A DNA stretch of 64,000 nucleotides from Pseudomonas sp. PDM14 (lineage in GTDB: Bacteria; Pseudomonadota; Gammaproteobacteria; Pseudomonadales; Pseudomonadaceae). Of this stretch, positions 56,306 to 64,000 are shown one piece after another (position 1 is the stretch's first letter; every line of letters starts with the position of its first letter). The DNA is taken from assembly GCF_014851905.1 (NCBI RefSeq), contig NZ_JACVAQ010000001.1:1612001-1676000 (forward strand), written 5' to 3'. The notes under the pieces are model-generated. The model was not told the origin of the DNA and ran no database searches. It saw nothing but the letters and a program-made list of their open reading frames with translations. Both the position numbers and the translations under genes were made by a program.

Positions 56306-56596
56306 TCAGGCGCGGGTATCGATCAGGGTGCCGAGGACTTCGTCGGCGGTTTCCACCACGCGCGCACCGGCTTGCGCTTCGACCTTGCCGACGTTCAACG
56401 CCACCAGACTGTCGGCCAACTCGGGGCGGGCGCTCTGCTCGGTGGCAGGGACTTGCGATGGTTGTTGCGCCGCAGAGCCAGGAGGCTGCTGATTAACCGC
56501 GTTGCCGGCAATATCGGAGGCCGCTTGGTCGACACGACGTTGCCCGGTCTGAATGGCACTCAGACCTGCACTCAAGGCGCTACCGGAAATTTGCAT
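56306..56596 (-). CDS. Small flagellar-rod-motif-like protein
   Basis: The 96-residue protein begins MQISGSALSAGLSAIQTGQRR then VDQAASDIAGN, a pattern close to the N-terminal helix of flagellar rod and hook proteins, followed by a Gln/Pro-rich linker and a C-terminal helix (VVETADEVLGTLIDTRA). It is far too short to be a rod protein. It lies beside the acyl-CoA dehydrogenases and biotin genes, as in other Pseudomonas. No function is known. Confidence 0.6.
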   Translation of the reverse strand: MQISGSALSAGLSAIQTGQRRVDQAASDIAGNAVNQQPPGSAAQQPSQVPATEQSARPELADSLVALNVGKVEAQAGARVVETADEVLGTLIDTRA

Positions 56597-56616
56597 ACTG
56601 CCACTCCCACTGGGGA

Positions 56617-56636
56617 AATACGGATACCCCCGTATT
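56617..56636. promoter_or_regulatory. Inverted repeat AATACGG-N6-CCGTATT
   Basis: Seven-base perfect arms just upstream of the small gene's start (56596, minus strand), close to a GTAC-AAAAAAC-GTAC repeat at about 56647-56661. It may be an operator for the small gene; no regulator is recognised. Confidence 0.4.
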
Positions 56637-56691
56637 GAAGCAGAGTATGTACAAAAAACGTACAAGCAAATGGCTATGCTCGACCAAATGC

Positions 56692-57381
56692 TTATATCTG
56701 CATGCCCAGCGGCGCCAATTGCAGATAAGCCGCCACACTGGCCGGATCGGCGCGCTCCAGCCGCGGCACCTGTCCGAGACAAGGGGCATTCAGGCGCGCC
56801 GCCAGCGTGGCGAGGTTTTCTGCCAGCCGCGACGTCTGCCCATCGACGATATTGGCCACCCAGCCAGCCAGGCGCAGGCCGTCGCGCTCGATCGCTTCGG
56901 CGCTGAGCAGCGCATGATTGATGCAGCCCAAGCGTACACCGACGACCAGAATCACCGGCAACTGCAGGTCGATGGCCAGGTCTGCCAGGCTGCTGGTGCC
57001 AGCCAACGGCACGCGCCAACCACCCGCGCCCTCCACCAGGGTGAAGTCCGCGCCGAGCGCCAGAATCTGCCGCACCGGCTCGGCCAGCGCGGCCACGCTC
57101 AGTTCGACACCCGCCTCGCGCGCCGCCAGATGCGGAGCGATGGCTGGAGCGAAGGCGAACGGATTGACCTGCTCGTAGCGCAGCGCCAGGGTGGATTCGC
57201 CGAGCAGCGCCAGCGCATCGCTGTTGCGCAGGCCATCCGGCGTCTGCTCGCAGCCGGAGGCCACCGGCTTGGCCGCCGCCGTGCTCAGGCCGGCGGACCG
57301 CGCGGCGCGCAGCAGGCCGGCGGCGATGGTGGTCTTGCCGACTTCGGTGTCGGTGCCGGTGACAAAGAAGGCCTGGCTCAT
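56692..57381 (-). CDS. bioD: Dethiobiotin synthetase
   Basis: The 229-residue P-loop enzyme closes the ureido ring of dethiobiotin using ATP and CO2. Walker-type GTDTEVGKTT gives Lys16 and Thr17, and VEGAGGWRVPL is the family's second motif. ATG 57381 starts nine bases beyond the bioC stop. It is the last gene of bioBFHCD. Confidence 0.96.
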   Translation of the reverse strand: MSQAFFVTGTDTEVGKTTIAAGLLRAARSAGLSTAAAKPVASGCEQTPDGLRNSDALALLGESTLALRYEQVNPFAFAPAIAPHLAAREAGVELSVAALAEPVRQILALGADFTLVEGAGGWRVPLAGTSSLADLAIDLQLPVILVVGVRLGCINHALLSAEAIERDGLRLAGWVANIVDGQTSRLAENLATLAARLNAPCLGQVPRLERADPASVAAYLQLAPLGMQI

Positions 57382-57390
57382 CACGACTCT

Positions 57391-58194
57391 CTAAAAAGGT
57401 TTCTGCAGCACGCCGTAGACCACCTGATAGGTGGCCGGCAGCCCCTGTGGCTGACGAAAACGCTCGTAGGCCTCGACCAGCGCGCGAATCCGCGCACGTC
57501 CGGTGAGCCCACCAGGCCGCCCCGGGTTGAGGTTGTGCGCGCCGAGCGTCTTCAGCTCATGGGTGAGATGACGTACTTCGGCAAAATGCAGCCGCTCGGC
57601 CTTGCGCTCGAGCGTCAGCACCTGCAACGGACTGTCCGCGCACAACGACTGATACTCGACGAAGCGCCGGAAGCGGTTGACGTGGGTAAAGCCATCGACG
57701 CTCTGCCAGCTGTCGCGCAGCTCCTGCAGCGTGCCGACGCACAGGCTGGCGAAGGCGAACACACCGCCTGGGCGCAGCGTGCGGTGAGCCTCGGCCAGCA
57801 CCGCGGGAAAATTCGCGCACCACTGCACCGCCAGACTGGAATAGATCAGGTCGACGCTACCATCACGCAGCGGCAGGCTCTCGGCATCACCGGCGATGAA
57901 GCGCTGCGCGCCGCCCAGCGGACGGGCGTGTTGCAACATGCCCTCGGCCAGATCCAGGGCGATGCCTTCGGCGCAGGGAAAGCGCGCCGCCAGCACGCGG
58001 GAGAAATGCCCGGTGCCACAGCCGAGGTCGAGCCAGCGCTGTGGCCTCAGTTGCACCGGCAACCGCGCCAGCAGCTCGACACCCACCGCGCGCTGCAACG
58101 CCGCGACGCTGTCGTAGCTGGCGGCTGCACGGGAAAACGACGCCGCCACCCGGCGCTTGTCCGGCAACGGCGCCTGCTCGTACCAATCAGACAT
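57391..58194 (-). CDS. bioC: Malonyl-ACP O-methyltransferase BioC
   Basis: The 267-residue SAM methyltransferase protects malonyl-ACP so that fatty-acid enzymes build pimeloyl-ACP methyl ester. It shows [12 protein letters not shown] (SAM motif I), [13 protein letters not shown] and YSSLAVQWC. It overlaps bioH by eight bases. Confidence 0.94.
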   Translation of the reverse strand: MSDWYEQAPLPDKRRVAASFSRAAASYDSVAALQRAVGVELLARLPVQLRPQRWLDLGCGTGHFSRVLAARFPCAEGIALDLAEGMLQHARPLGGAQRFIAGDAESLPLRDGSVDLIYSSLAVQWCANFPAVLAEAHRTLRPGGVFAFASLCVGTLQELRDSWQSVDGFTHVNRFRRFVEYQSLCADSPLQVLTLERKAERLHFAEVRHLTHELKTLGAHNLNPGRPGGLTGRARIRALVEAYERFRQPQGLPATYQVVYGVLQKPF

Positions 58195-58918
58195 CGCCTA
58201 CCTCGCGCAGGAAAGCCAGTAGCGCCGCCGCCACCTCGTGTGGTCGTTCAAGAACGAAGGCATGGCTGGCCGCATCGATCACCCCGCTCTCGACATCGCC
58301 GAGCAGGCTCTGCAACTCCCCTGCCGCCGCGACCGGCACCAGCGCATCAGCGGCAGCGAACAGGTGCAACTGCGGGCCATTGAACGCCTGCAAGGCGGCG
58401 CGCGTGTCCAGTGTTGCCAGCACGTCGAGTCCAGCCAGCCGGTACGCCGCCTCCTGCACCGGCGCACCGGCGAACAGCAGGCGACCCAGCGCGCGCGGCT
58501 CGGCGGCGCCCTGGGCGCAGAGCAGACTGAAGCGCTTCAGCGTGGCCTGCGCGTCGGCGCCGCAACCACCGCGAAAATCGCTGAAGGTGGCGGCTGGCAT
58601 CGCTGTAGCCCAGTCCTCACGGCCGACGAAACTGGCGTTGCTGGCCAGCGTCAGCAGCCCGCGACAACGCTCGCCACGACGTGCCGCCAGCTCGGCGGCG
58701 AGCATGCCGCCCAGCGACCAGCCGCCCAGCCAGCAATCCTGCGGCAGGCGCGCATCGAGCTCGTCGAGCCAGTCCTGCGGGGCAGCACTGGCCAGCTCGG
58801 GCAGCGGTTCAAGCTGCACCTGCAGGTGCGGATCGAGGCCACGCAACGCGGCGATCAACGGCTGCAGGGGCGCCAGGCCGAGGCCCCAGCCGGGTAGCAC
58901 TATCAGGCGATCACGCAT
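58187..58918 (-). CDS. bioH: Pimeloyl-ACP methyl ester carboxylesterase BioH
   Basis: The 243-residue alpha/beta hydrolase removes the methyl group of pimeloyl-ACP methyl ester. The nucleophile is Ser68 in GWSLGG, and later DALVP and ASHAFVL hold the acid and base. ATG 58918 is preferred over an in-frame upstream start because LIVLPGWGL is the family N-terminus. It overlaps both neighbours by eight bases, which shows strong coupling. Confidence 0.93.
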   Translation of the reverse strand: MRDRLIVLPGWGLGLAPLQPLIAALRGLDPHLQVQLEPLPELASAAPQDWLDELDARLPQDCWLGGWSLGGMLAAELAARRGERCRGLLTLASNASFVGREDWATAMPAATFSDFRGGCGADAQATLKRFSLLCAQGAAEPRALGRLLFAGAPVQEAAYRLAGLDVLATLDTRAALQAFNGPQLHLFAAADALVPVAAAGELQSLLGDVESGVIDAASHAFVLERPHEVAAALLAFLREVGDV

Positions 58919-60080
58919 CGCCAGCCACCAGCGGCCAGCACTCGGCCAAGGCATCGAGCAGACGATCGAGCTGCGCGTCGCTGTGCAGCGCGCAGAAGGT
59001 CACACGCAAGCGCGCACTGCCGGCCGGCACGGTGGGGGGGCGGATCGCGCCGACCAGCAGGCCGCGGTCCTTGAGCAGTGCCGACAGGCGCAGCGCGCGC
59101 TCACTGTCGCCGACCAGAATCGGCTGGATCGGCGTCGGACTGTCCACCAGGCTCAGGTCGATCTCCGCGGCGCGCTGACGGAAACGTGTGATCAGGCGAT
59201 TGAGGTGCTCGCGGCGCCAGTTCTCGCTGTGCAGCAGCTCCAGGCTTTTCAGCGTGGCGCAGGCCACGGCAGGGGGCTGGCTGGTGGTATAGATGTAGGG
59301 CCGGGCGAACTGGATCAGTGTTTCGATCAGCTCTTCGCTGCCAGCGACGAAGGCACCAGCAGTGCCGAAGGCCTTGCCCAGGGTGCCGACCAATACCGGC
59401 ACCTCCGCGATGCCCAGGCCAAAGTGCTCGACGATACCGCCACCCGTGGCGCCCAGCGGGCCGAAGCCATGGGCGTCGTCGACCATCATCCAGGCGCCCT
59501 TGCGACGCGCCGCGGCGCACAGCGCCGGCAGGTCGGCAAGGTCGCCGTCCATGCTGAACACGCCGTCGGTCACCACCAGGGTGTTGCCCTCGGCCTTCTC
59601 CAGGCGCTTGCCGAGGCTCTCGGCGTCGTTGTGCAGGTAGCGCGAGAAACGCGCGCCGGACAGCAGCCCGGCGTCGAGCAGGGAAGCGTGATTGAGGCGG
59701 TCTTCCAGCACCGTATCGCCCTGACTAACCAGCGCCGTGACCGCCGCCAGGTTGGCCATGTAGCCGGTGGAAAATAGCAGCGCACGGGGTCGGCCGGTGA
59801 AGGCCGCCAGCGCCTCTTCCAGCTCGTGGTGCGGGCCGCTGTGGCCGATCACCAGGTGCGAGGCGCCGCCGCCCACGCCCCACTTTTCCGCGCCCTGCTG
59901 CATGGCACGGATCACCTCGGGATGACTGGCCAGGCCGAGGTAATCGTTGGAACAGAAGGCCAGCAGCTCGCGACCATCGACCTGCACCAGCGGGCCTTGC
60001 GGGCTTTGCAGCAACGGGCGCTGGCGGAACAGGTGGGCGGCGCGGCGCTCGGCCAGGCGGGCGGATAGATCGAATGTCAT
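58911..60080 (-). CDS. bioF: 8-amino-7-oxononanoate synthase
   Basis: The 389-residue PLP enzyme condenses pimeloyl-ACP with alanine. The PLP lysine is Lys236 in [14 protein letters not shown], with the preceding [11 protein letters not shown]sp/His. ATG 60080 follows homology ([13 protein letters not shown]), not an upstream in-frame codon at 60128. A palindromic repeat separates it from bioB. Confidence 0.96.
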   Translation of the reverse strand: MTFDLSARLAERRAAHLFRQRPLLQSPQGPLVQVDGRELLAFCSNDYLGLASHPEVIRAMQQGAEKWGVGGGASHLVIGHSGPHHELEEALAAFTGRPRALLFSTGYMANLAAVTALVSQGDTVLEDRLNHASLLDAGLLSGARFSRYLHNDAESLGKRLEKAEGNTLVVTDGVFSMDGDLADLPALCAAARRKGAWMMVDDAHGFGPLGATGGGIVEHFGLGIAEVPVLVGTLGKAFGTAGAFVAGSEELIETLIQFARPYIYTTSQPPAVACATLKSLELLHSENWRREHLNRLITRFRQRAAEIDLSLVDSPTPIQPILVGDSERALRLSALLKDRGLLVGAIRPPTVPAGSARLRVTFCALHSDAQLDRLLDALAECWPLVAGDA

Positions 60081-60101
60081 GGGCACGGGTACCGGTAGCG
60101 G

Positions 60102-60128
60102 GTGGATAACCGCAAACGGGTTATCCAC
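60102..60128. repeat. Palindrome GTGGATAAC...GTTATCCAC
   Basis: Nine-base perfect arms with a nine-base loop in the bioB-bioF gap. It shares the GGTGGAT core with 13748-13776 and 37970-38040. It may slow transcripts leaving bioB, but no T run is present. Confidence 0.75.
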
Positions 60129-60203
60129 TCTACGGAAAATCGAGGTTCAGCGCAGGAGTGGGGCGGGGCGCGCAACCGGCACGCCCATCCACCAGACAGG
60201 CTG

Positions 60204-61262
60204 TCAGGCCGAAACGGCGTTGTAGAACAGCTTGCCGTCACGCTGCTCGACCAACGCCTGCTCGATGGCGGCCTGATGTACCTCGTCGGCGTGCTCCTCG
60301 CGCTCTTCCGGCTTGATGCCGAGACGGGCGAACAGCTGCATGTCCTTGTCGGCCTGCGGGTTGGCGGTGGTCAGCAGCTTTTCGCCGTAGAAGATCGAGT
60401 TGGCGCCAGCGAAGAAGGCCAGGGCCTGCATCTGCTCGTTCATCGCTTCGCGGCCAGCGGACAGGCGCACGTGGGACTGCGGCATCATGATTCGCGCCAC
60501 GGCGAGCATGCGGATGAAGTCGAATGGGTCGACATCCTTCTCCTGCGCCAGCGGCGTGCCCTCGACCTTGACCAGCATGTTGATCGGCACCGACTCCGGA
60601 TGCTCGGGCAGGTTGGCCAGCTGGATCAGCAGGCCGGCGCGGTCGTCGAGCGATTCGCCCATGCCGAGGATGCCACCGGAACAGATCTTCATCCCCGACT
60701 CGCGCACGTAGGCCAGCGTCTGCAGACGCTCGCTGTAGGTGCGCGTGGTGATGATGTTGCCGTAGAACTCCGGCGAGGTGTCGAGGTTGTGGTTGTAGTA
60801 GTCGAGACCGGCCTCGGCCAGGGCGCGGGTCTGCTCCTGATCGAGCTTGCCGAGGGTCATGCAGGTTTCCAGGCCGAGCTTCTTCACGCCCTCGACCATC
60901 TTCAGTACATAGGGCATGTCCTTGGCCGACGGGTGCTTCCACGCCGCGCCCATGCAGAAGCGGGTCGAGCCGATGGCCTTGGCCTCGGCGGCGGCCTCCA
61001 GCACCTTCTGCACTTCCATCAACCTCTGTTTATCCAGGCCGGTGTTGTAGTGGCCGGACTGCGGGCAGTACTTGCAGTCTTCGGGGCAGGCACCGGTCTT
61101 GATCGACAGCAGCGTGGAGACTTGCACACGGTTGGCATCGAAATGCGCGCGGTGCACGGTCTGCGCCTGGAACAGCAGGTCGTTGAAGGGTTGTTCGAAG
61201 AGGGCCTTGACCTCGGCCAGTGACCAGTCGTGACGCAGCGTAGGAGCAAGAGTCGCACTCAT
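60204..61262 (-). CDS. bioB: Biotin synthase
   Basis: The 352-residue radical-SAM enzyme inserts sulfur into dethiobiotin. The [4Fe-4S] cysteines are C59, C63 and C66 in [20 protein letters not shown] 61262 ([13 protein letters not shown]) fits the family start. It is first in bioBFHCD; no bioA is in the window. A sigma-70 promoter overlapping a BirA-type operator lies upstream. Confidence 0.97.
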   Translation of the reverse strand: MSATLAPTLRHDWSLAEVKALFEQPFNDLLFQAQTVHRAHFDANRVQVSTLLSIKTGACPEDCKYCPQSGHYNTGLDKQRLMEVQKVLEAAAEAKAIGSTRFCMGAAWKHPSAKDMPYVLKMVEGVKKLGLETCMTLGKLDQEQTRALAEAGLDYYNHNLDTSPEFYGNIITTRTYSERLQTLAYVRESGMKICSGGILGMGESLDDRAGLLIQLANLPEHPESVPINMLVKVEGTPLAQEKDVDPFDFIRMLAVARIMMPQSHVRLSAGREAMNEQMQALAFFAGANSIFYGEKLLTTANPQADKDMQLFARLGIKPEEREEHADEVHQAAIEQALVEQRDGKLFYNAVSA

Positions 61263-61329
61263 CGGGAACATCCTTGACGCACTTGTTGTTCGAAAGGCCC
61301 GCTCGAACGGCGGGATCAGGCATAGCCGC

Positions 61330-61357
61330 ATCATAAATTCTGCCAAAGCCCTGTCAA
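61330..61357 (-). promoter_or_regulatory. Sigma-70 promoter of bioB
   Basis: On the minus strand, TTGACA (61357-61352) and TATGAT (61335-61330) are separated by 16 bases, close to the ideal. The -35 overlaps one arm of the BirA-type palindrome, so BirA binding would block RNA polymerase. Confidence 0.7.
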
Positions 61358-61382
61358 CCAAAATGCTTCACACAGGTTTACA
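61352..61382. promoter_or_regulatory. BirA-type biotin operator
   Basis: TGTCAACC-N15-GGTTTACA matches the BirA box (TTGTAAACC-N14-16-GGTTTACAA) with one mismatch in the first arm. It lies between bioB and the divergent small membrane-protein gene. When biotin is abundant, BirA with biotinyl-AMP would bind and repress. Confidence 0.8.
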
Positions 61383-61471
61383 TCTGATCATTAATTGACC
61401 GAGACCTATTGCAGGCGAACCGCTGGCCTAAAGCCACACTCCAAGCGATATCCCCATCAGGAACGACCAAC

Positions 61472-61765
61472 ATGACCACAGAAGGATTTTTCGACTGGCT
61501 CGGGCGCGCGCTGGGCACCGCCATTCGCTTCATCGTCGAGGCGCTGAGCACGGTGTTCAACGCCATCTGGCGCGCCATGGACGACTTCCTCCACAGCCTG
61601 GCACGCACCCTGGGCATGGACACCTCGGTGGTCAGCATCCTCCTGCTGGTAGTCGGGCTATTGTTGCTCTACGCCGGTTTGCGCGCGTTTTTACGCCGCT
61701 CGATCTTCGGCGGCATCATCTGGACCCTGCTCGGGCTGGTCGTACTGAGCTGGCTGATTCACTGA
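61472..61765 (+). CDS. Small membrane protein, unknown
   Basis: The 97-residue protein has an amphipathic N-terminal half (AIRFIVEALSTVFNAIWRAMDDF) and two C-terminal membrane helices (about 53-68 and 80-95). AGGA precedes ATG 61472. It is divergent from bioB, with the BirA box between them, and 38 bases upstream of the ComF gene. No family is recognised. Confidence 0.65.
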   Translation: MTTEGFFDWLGRALGTAIRFIVEALSTVFNAIWRAMDDFLHSLARTLGMDTSVVSILLLVVGLLLLYAGLRAFLRRSIFGGIIWTLLGLVVLSWLIH

Positions 61766-61803
61766 GGGCCACGGCTGGCCGCACCTGACGGAGAAGGATC
61801 TCC

Positions 61804-62520
61804 ATGCACGCCCTGCTCAGCCGCCTGCGCGGCGCCCCCGATTGCCTGCTGTGCCTGGCGGCCAGCGACACACCCTACGCCATCTGTTCGGCCTGCGAGC
61901 GCGAGCTGCCCTGGCTCGGCGCACACTGCAGCATCTGCGCGCTGCCGCTGTCCGCCAGCGGGCTGGTCTGCGGCGAATGCCTGCGTCGCCCGCCGTCTTT
62001 CAGCCGCGTGGAAGTACCCTGGCGCTATGCCTTCCCCCTCGATGGCCTGATCACCCGCTTCAAGCACCAGGCGCGCTGGCCAATGGGCCGCCTGCTGGCC
62101 GACCTGCTCGCGCGTCACCTGCAGCATGCTCACGAGGAAGGCCTGCCGCGCCCGGACCTGCTCCTGCCCGTACCGCTGAGCCGTGCGCGGCTGCGTGAGC
62201 GCAGCTTCAATCAGGCCGAAATGCTCGCCGACTGGCTCGCGACCAGCCTGGCCCTGCCGCAACAACGACACTGGCTGCAGCGCCCGCACGACACCGCGCA
62301 CCAGCAGGATCTCGACGCCGCCGCGCGCAAGCGCAACCTGCGCCGCGCATTTGCCCTGAACGACCGGGCCGAGGTGCGCGGCAAGCACCTGGCACTGGTC
62401 GACGACGTGCTCACCACCGGCGCCACGGCCGAGGCGCTGGCTCGCCTGCTGCTCAAGGCGGGCGCGGCACGAGTCGACGTCTATTGCCTGGCGCGGACGC
62501 CAAAACCCGGCGAACACTGA
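61804..62520 (+). CDS. ComF family phosphoribosyltransferase-like protein
   Basis: The 238-residue protein has an N-terminal double zinc knuckle with CxxC pairs (CLLC, CSAC, CSIC, CGEC) and a C-terminal PRTase fold with the ribose-phosphate loop VDDVLTTGATAE. ComF homologues are needed for natural transformation in some bacteria, GntX-like in others. The catalytic loop is intact. Its role here is open. Confidence 0.88.
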   Translation: MHALLSRLRGAPDCLLCLAASDTPYAICSACERELPWLGAHCSICALPLSASGLVCGECLRRPPSFSRVEVPWRYAFPLDGLITRFKHQARWPMGRLLADLLARHLQHAHEEGLPRPDLLLPVPLSRARLRERSFNQAEMLADWLATSLALPQQRHWLQRPHDTAHQQDLDAAARKRNLRRAFALNDRAEVRGKHLALVDDVLTTGATAEALARLLLKAGAARVDVYCLARTPKPGEH

Positions 62521-62556
62521 AGATTGACCGCTGCGCGCGGATCACGCATCGTGCAG

Positions 62557-62580
62557 CGCTGTATAGAAAACTATATTGCG
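62557..62580. promoter_or_regulatory. ModE-like palindrome
   Basis: CGCTGTATA-N6-TATATTGCG is a near-perfect inverted repeat fitting the ModE site (CGnTATATA...TATAnnCG). It ends seven bases before the ATG of the ModE-type gene, so autoregulation by molybdate-bound ModE is likely. Confidence 0.7.
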
Positions 62581-62587
62581 ATCCACC

Positions 62588-63349
62588 ATGCACCTGCTGA
62601 CCACCCTCGCCCACCATGTCGTCCGCCGCCCGCAGCGCATCGCCCTGCTGCAGCAGGTCGCCGTGCAGGGCTCGATCACCCAGGCCGCCAAGGCCGCCGG
62701 CCTCAGCTACAAGGCTGCGTGGGACGCCATCGACGAGATGAACAACCTCGCCGGCCAGCCTCTGGTAGAGCGCAGCGTCGGCGGCAAGGGCGGCGGTGGC
62801 GCCAGGCTCTCGGCCACCGGCGAGCGCCTGCTGCAGCTCTACCAGCGCCTGGAAACGCTGCAGGCGCAGTTGCTCAGCGCCGCCGAGCAGGAGGGCGACA
62901 TGCAGCTGCTCGGCCGCCTGATGCTGCGCACCAGCGCGCGCAACCAACTGGCCGGGCAGGTCAGTGCGATCCAGGCCAGCGGCCGTAACGATCTGATCGA
63001 GATTGATCTGGACGGCGCGCGAATCGCGGCACAGATCACCCACGAAAGCACCGAGCAGCTGGACCTGGCGATTGGTAGCCCGGTGATCGCCCTGTTCAAG
63101 GCCGGTGCCCTGCAGCTCGAAGCCGCTGGCGCGCCAGTCGATGCGACGCTGAATCAGCTGCACGGCCAGGTCGAGCAGATTCTCGACGCCAGCGACGGCC
63201 CCGCCGAAGTCCGCATCGCCCTGGGCCATGGCCGCACACTGTGCGCCCTGCTTGGCGCGGAACGCCGGGCCGAACTGAACCTCGCACCAGGTCAGCCGGT
63301 GCTCGCACGTTTTTCCCCCGACCAGGTCCTCCTGGGCATTCCTACCTGA
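62588..63349 (+). CDS. modE: ModE-type molybdate-responsive regulator
   Basis: The 253-residue protein has a LysR-like winged helix-turn-helix (QGSITQAAKAAGLSYKAAWDAIDEMN, about 28-53) followed by two TOBE/MOP domains with SARNQLAGQVSAI and IALGHGRTLCALLG. It binds molybdate and represses molybdate uptake. modA follows after 17 bases, which supports the assignment. The start is ATG 62588, with a ModE-like box just upstream. A TTG 12 bases upstream is in frame but lacks support. Confidence 0.88.
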   Translation: MHLLTTLAHHVVRRPQRIALLQQVAVQGSITQAAKAAGLSYKAAWDAIDEMNNLAGQPLVERSVGGKGGGGARLSATGERLLQLYQRLETLQAQLLSAAEQEGDMQLLGRLMLRTSARNQLAGQVSAIQASGRNDLIEIDLDGARIAAQITHESTEQLDLAIGSPVIALFKAGALQLEAAGAPVDATLNQLHGQVEQILDASDGPAEVRIALGHGRTLCALLGAERRAELNLAPGQPVLARFSPDQVLLGIPT

Positions 63350-63366
63350 CCGCTATGGAGTTCGCC

Positions 63367-64000
63367 ATGCGCAACCTGCTGCGTCCCCTCGCCCTGCTCA
63401 CCCTGCTCGGCGCCCCGTTGGCCCAGGCGGCCGAGCCGATCCGCATCGCCGTCGCCGCCAACCTGCTGCCGGTGATGGAAGGCATCGCCGAGCACTATCA
63501 ACAGCAACAGGGCCGCACGGTGCAGATCGTCGGCGGCTCCAGCGGCGCGTTCTTCGAGCAGATCCAGCGCGGCGCGCCGTTCGACCTGTTCTACTCGGCC
63601 GACGCCGAGCGCCCGGAGAAGCTCGCCGCCAGCGGCGCCGGCACGGGCGCCAGCACCTACGCCTGCGGCCGCCTGGCACTGTGGACGCCAGAGGCCACGC
63701 CACAACTCGACGCCCTGCCCGCCGGCAAGATCGCCATCGCCCAGCCCGATACCGCGCCCTACGGCAAGGCCGCGCAGCAGGCGCTGCAACGCAGTGGCCA
63801 GCTCGAGGCCCTGCAGCCACGGCTGGTCTACGGCCAGGATATCGGCCAGGCCTTCCAGTTCGTCAAAAGCGGCAATGCGCCGAGCGGCTTCGTTGCCCTC
63901 AGCCAGCTGACCGCGGCCAAGGTGCCGGCAGGGCAATACGCCCAGGTCGAGGCCGCGCTGTATGAACCCCTGGTGCAGAAGCGCGTGGTGCTCGCCAAGG
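63367..64000 (+). CDS. modA: Periplasmic molybdate-binding protein ModA (runs off the window)
   Basis: The first 211 residues of a molybdate-binding protein are visible. After a signal peptide (MRNLLRPLALLTLLGAPLAQA) come IRIAVAANLLPVMEGIAEHY, IVGGSSGAFFEQI (oxyanion-binding Ser residues), FDLFYSADAERPEKL and YACGRLALWTP. GGAG at 63357-63360, six bases before ATG 63367, sets the start over an in-frame ATG at 63355. It probably begins modABC downstream of modE. Confidence 0.95.
   Translation, partial: MRNLLRPLALLTLLGAPLAQAAEPIRIAVAANLLPVMEGIAEHYQQQQGRTVQIVGGSSGAFFEQIQRGAPFDLFYSADAERPEKLAASGAGTGASTYACGRLALWTPEATPQLDALPAGKIAIAQPDTAPYGKAAQQALQRSGQLEALQPRLVYGQDIGQAFQFVKSGNAPSGFVALSQLTAAKVPAGQYAQVEAALYEPLVQKRVVLAK

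Overview
The window reads as chromosomal DNA of a gamma-proteobacterium of the genus Pseudomonas. It is GC-rich and densely coded, with no rRNA, tRNA, insertion sequence, prophage or CRISPR that I can see. The order pilM/ponA - maeB - M48 protease - nuclease - rpmE - priA - argS - SPOR protein - hslVU - DUF971 - phaC1ZC2D/phaFI - ubiE-ubiJ-ubiB - hisIE - tatABC - rsmE - amino-acid ABC transporter - dtd - pip is the order I recall for P. aeruginosa and its relatives. A class II (medium-chain-length) PHA locus also points to Pseudomonas. A species cannot be fixed by eye; a P. mendocina/oleovorans/alcaligenes-type strain is an inference.

Layout. 1-14.2 kb: cell-wall, replication-restart, translation and protein-quality housekeeping. 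14.4-21.5 kb: PHA storage locus, with synthases, depolymerase and regulator on the plus strand, phasins on the minus strand, and a likely sigma-54 promoter before phaC1. 21.6-27.5 kb: ubiquinone, histidine and Tat genes in tightly overlapping runs. 27.6-32.3 kb: a conserved small protein, a polar amino-acid ABC importer, dtd and pip. 33.4-41.6 kb: the accessory highlight, two converging gene blocks. The plus-strand block holds a hot-dog dehydratase, an ABC-2 exporter pair, an ACP, a ketosynthase and a short cysteine-less ketosynthase-like partner. The minus-strand block holds a DarA-like enzyme, a DarB/StlD-type KAS III, a small HTH-like protein and a BtrH-like acyltransferase. Together they look like a dialkylresorcinol or aryl-lipid pathway with its own exporter and an acyl-transfer step. 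41.6-50 kb: small envelope proteins, fbp and the giant DUF3999/DUF2339 membrane pair. 50-56.6 kb: two ~600-residue acyl-CoA dehydrogenases around a GGDEF protein, plus two small proteins. 56.7-61.3 kb: bioBFHCD operon with a BirA-type operator. 61.4-64 kb: ComF, a ModE-type regulator with a ModE-like box, and the start of modA.

The most useful regulatory signals are: an intrinsic terminator inside the signal-peptide codons of the nuclease gene, tandem PsrA-like boxes upstream of an acyl-CoA dehydrogenase, BirA and ModE palindromes, and a family of palindromic repeats with GTAGGGTGCGC or GGGTGGAT cores in intergenic gaps. Family and function calls come from motifs and remembered family features; no database search was run.
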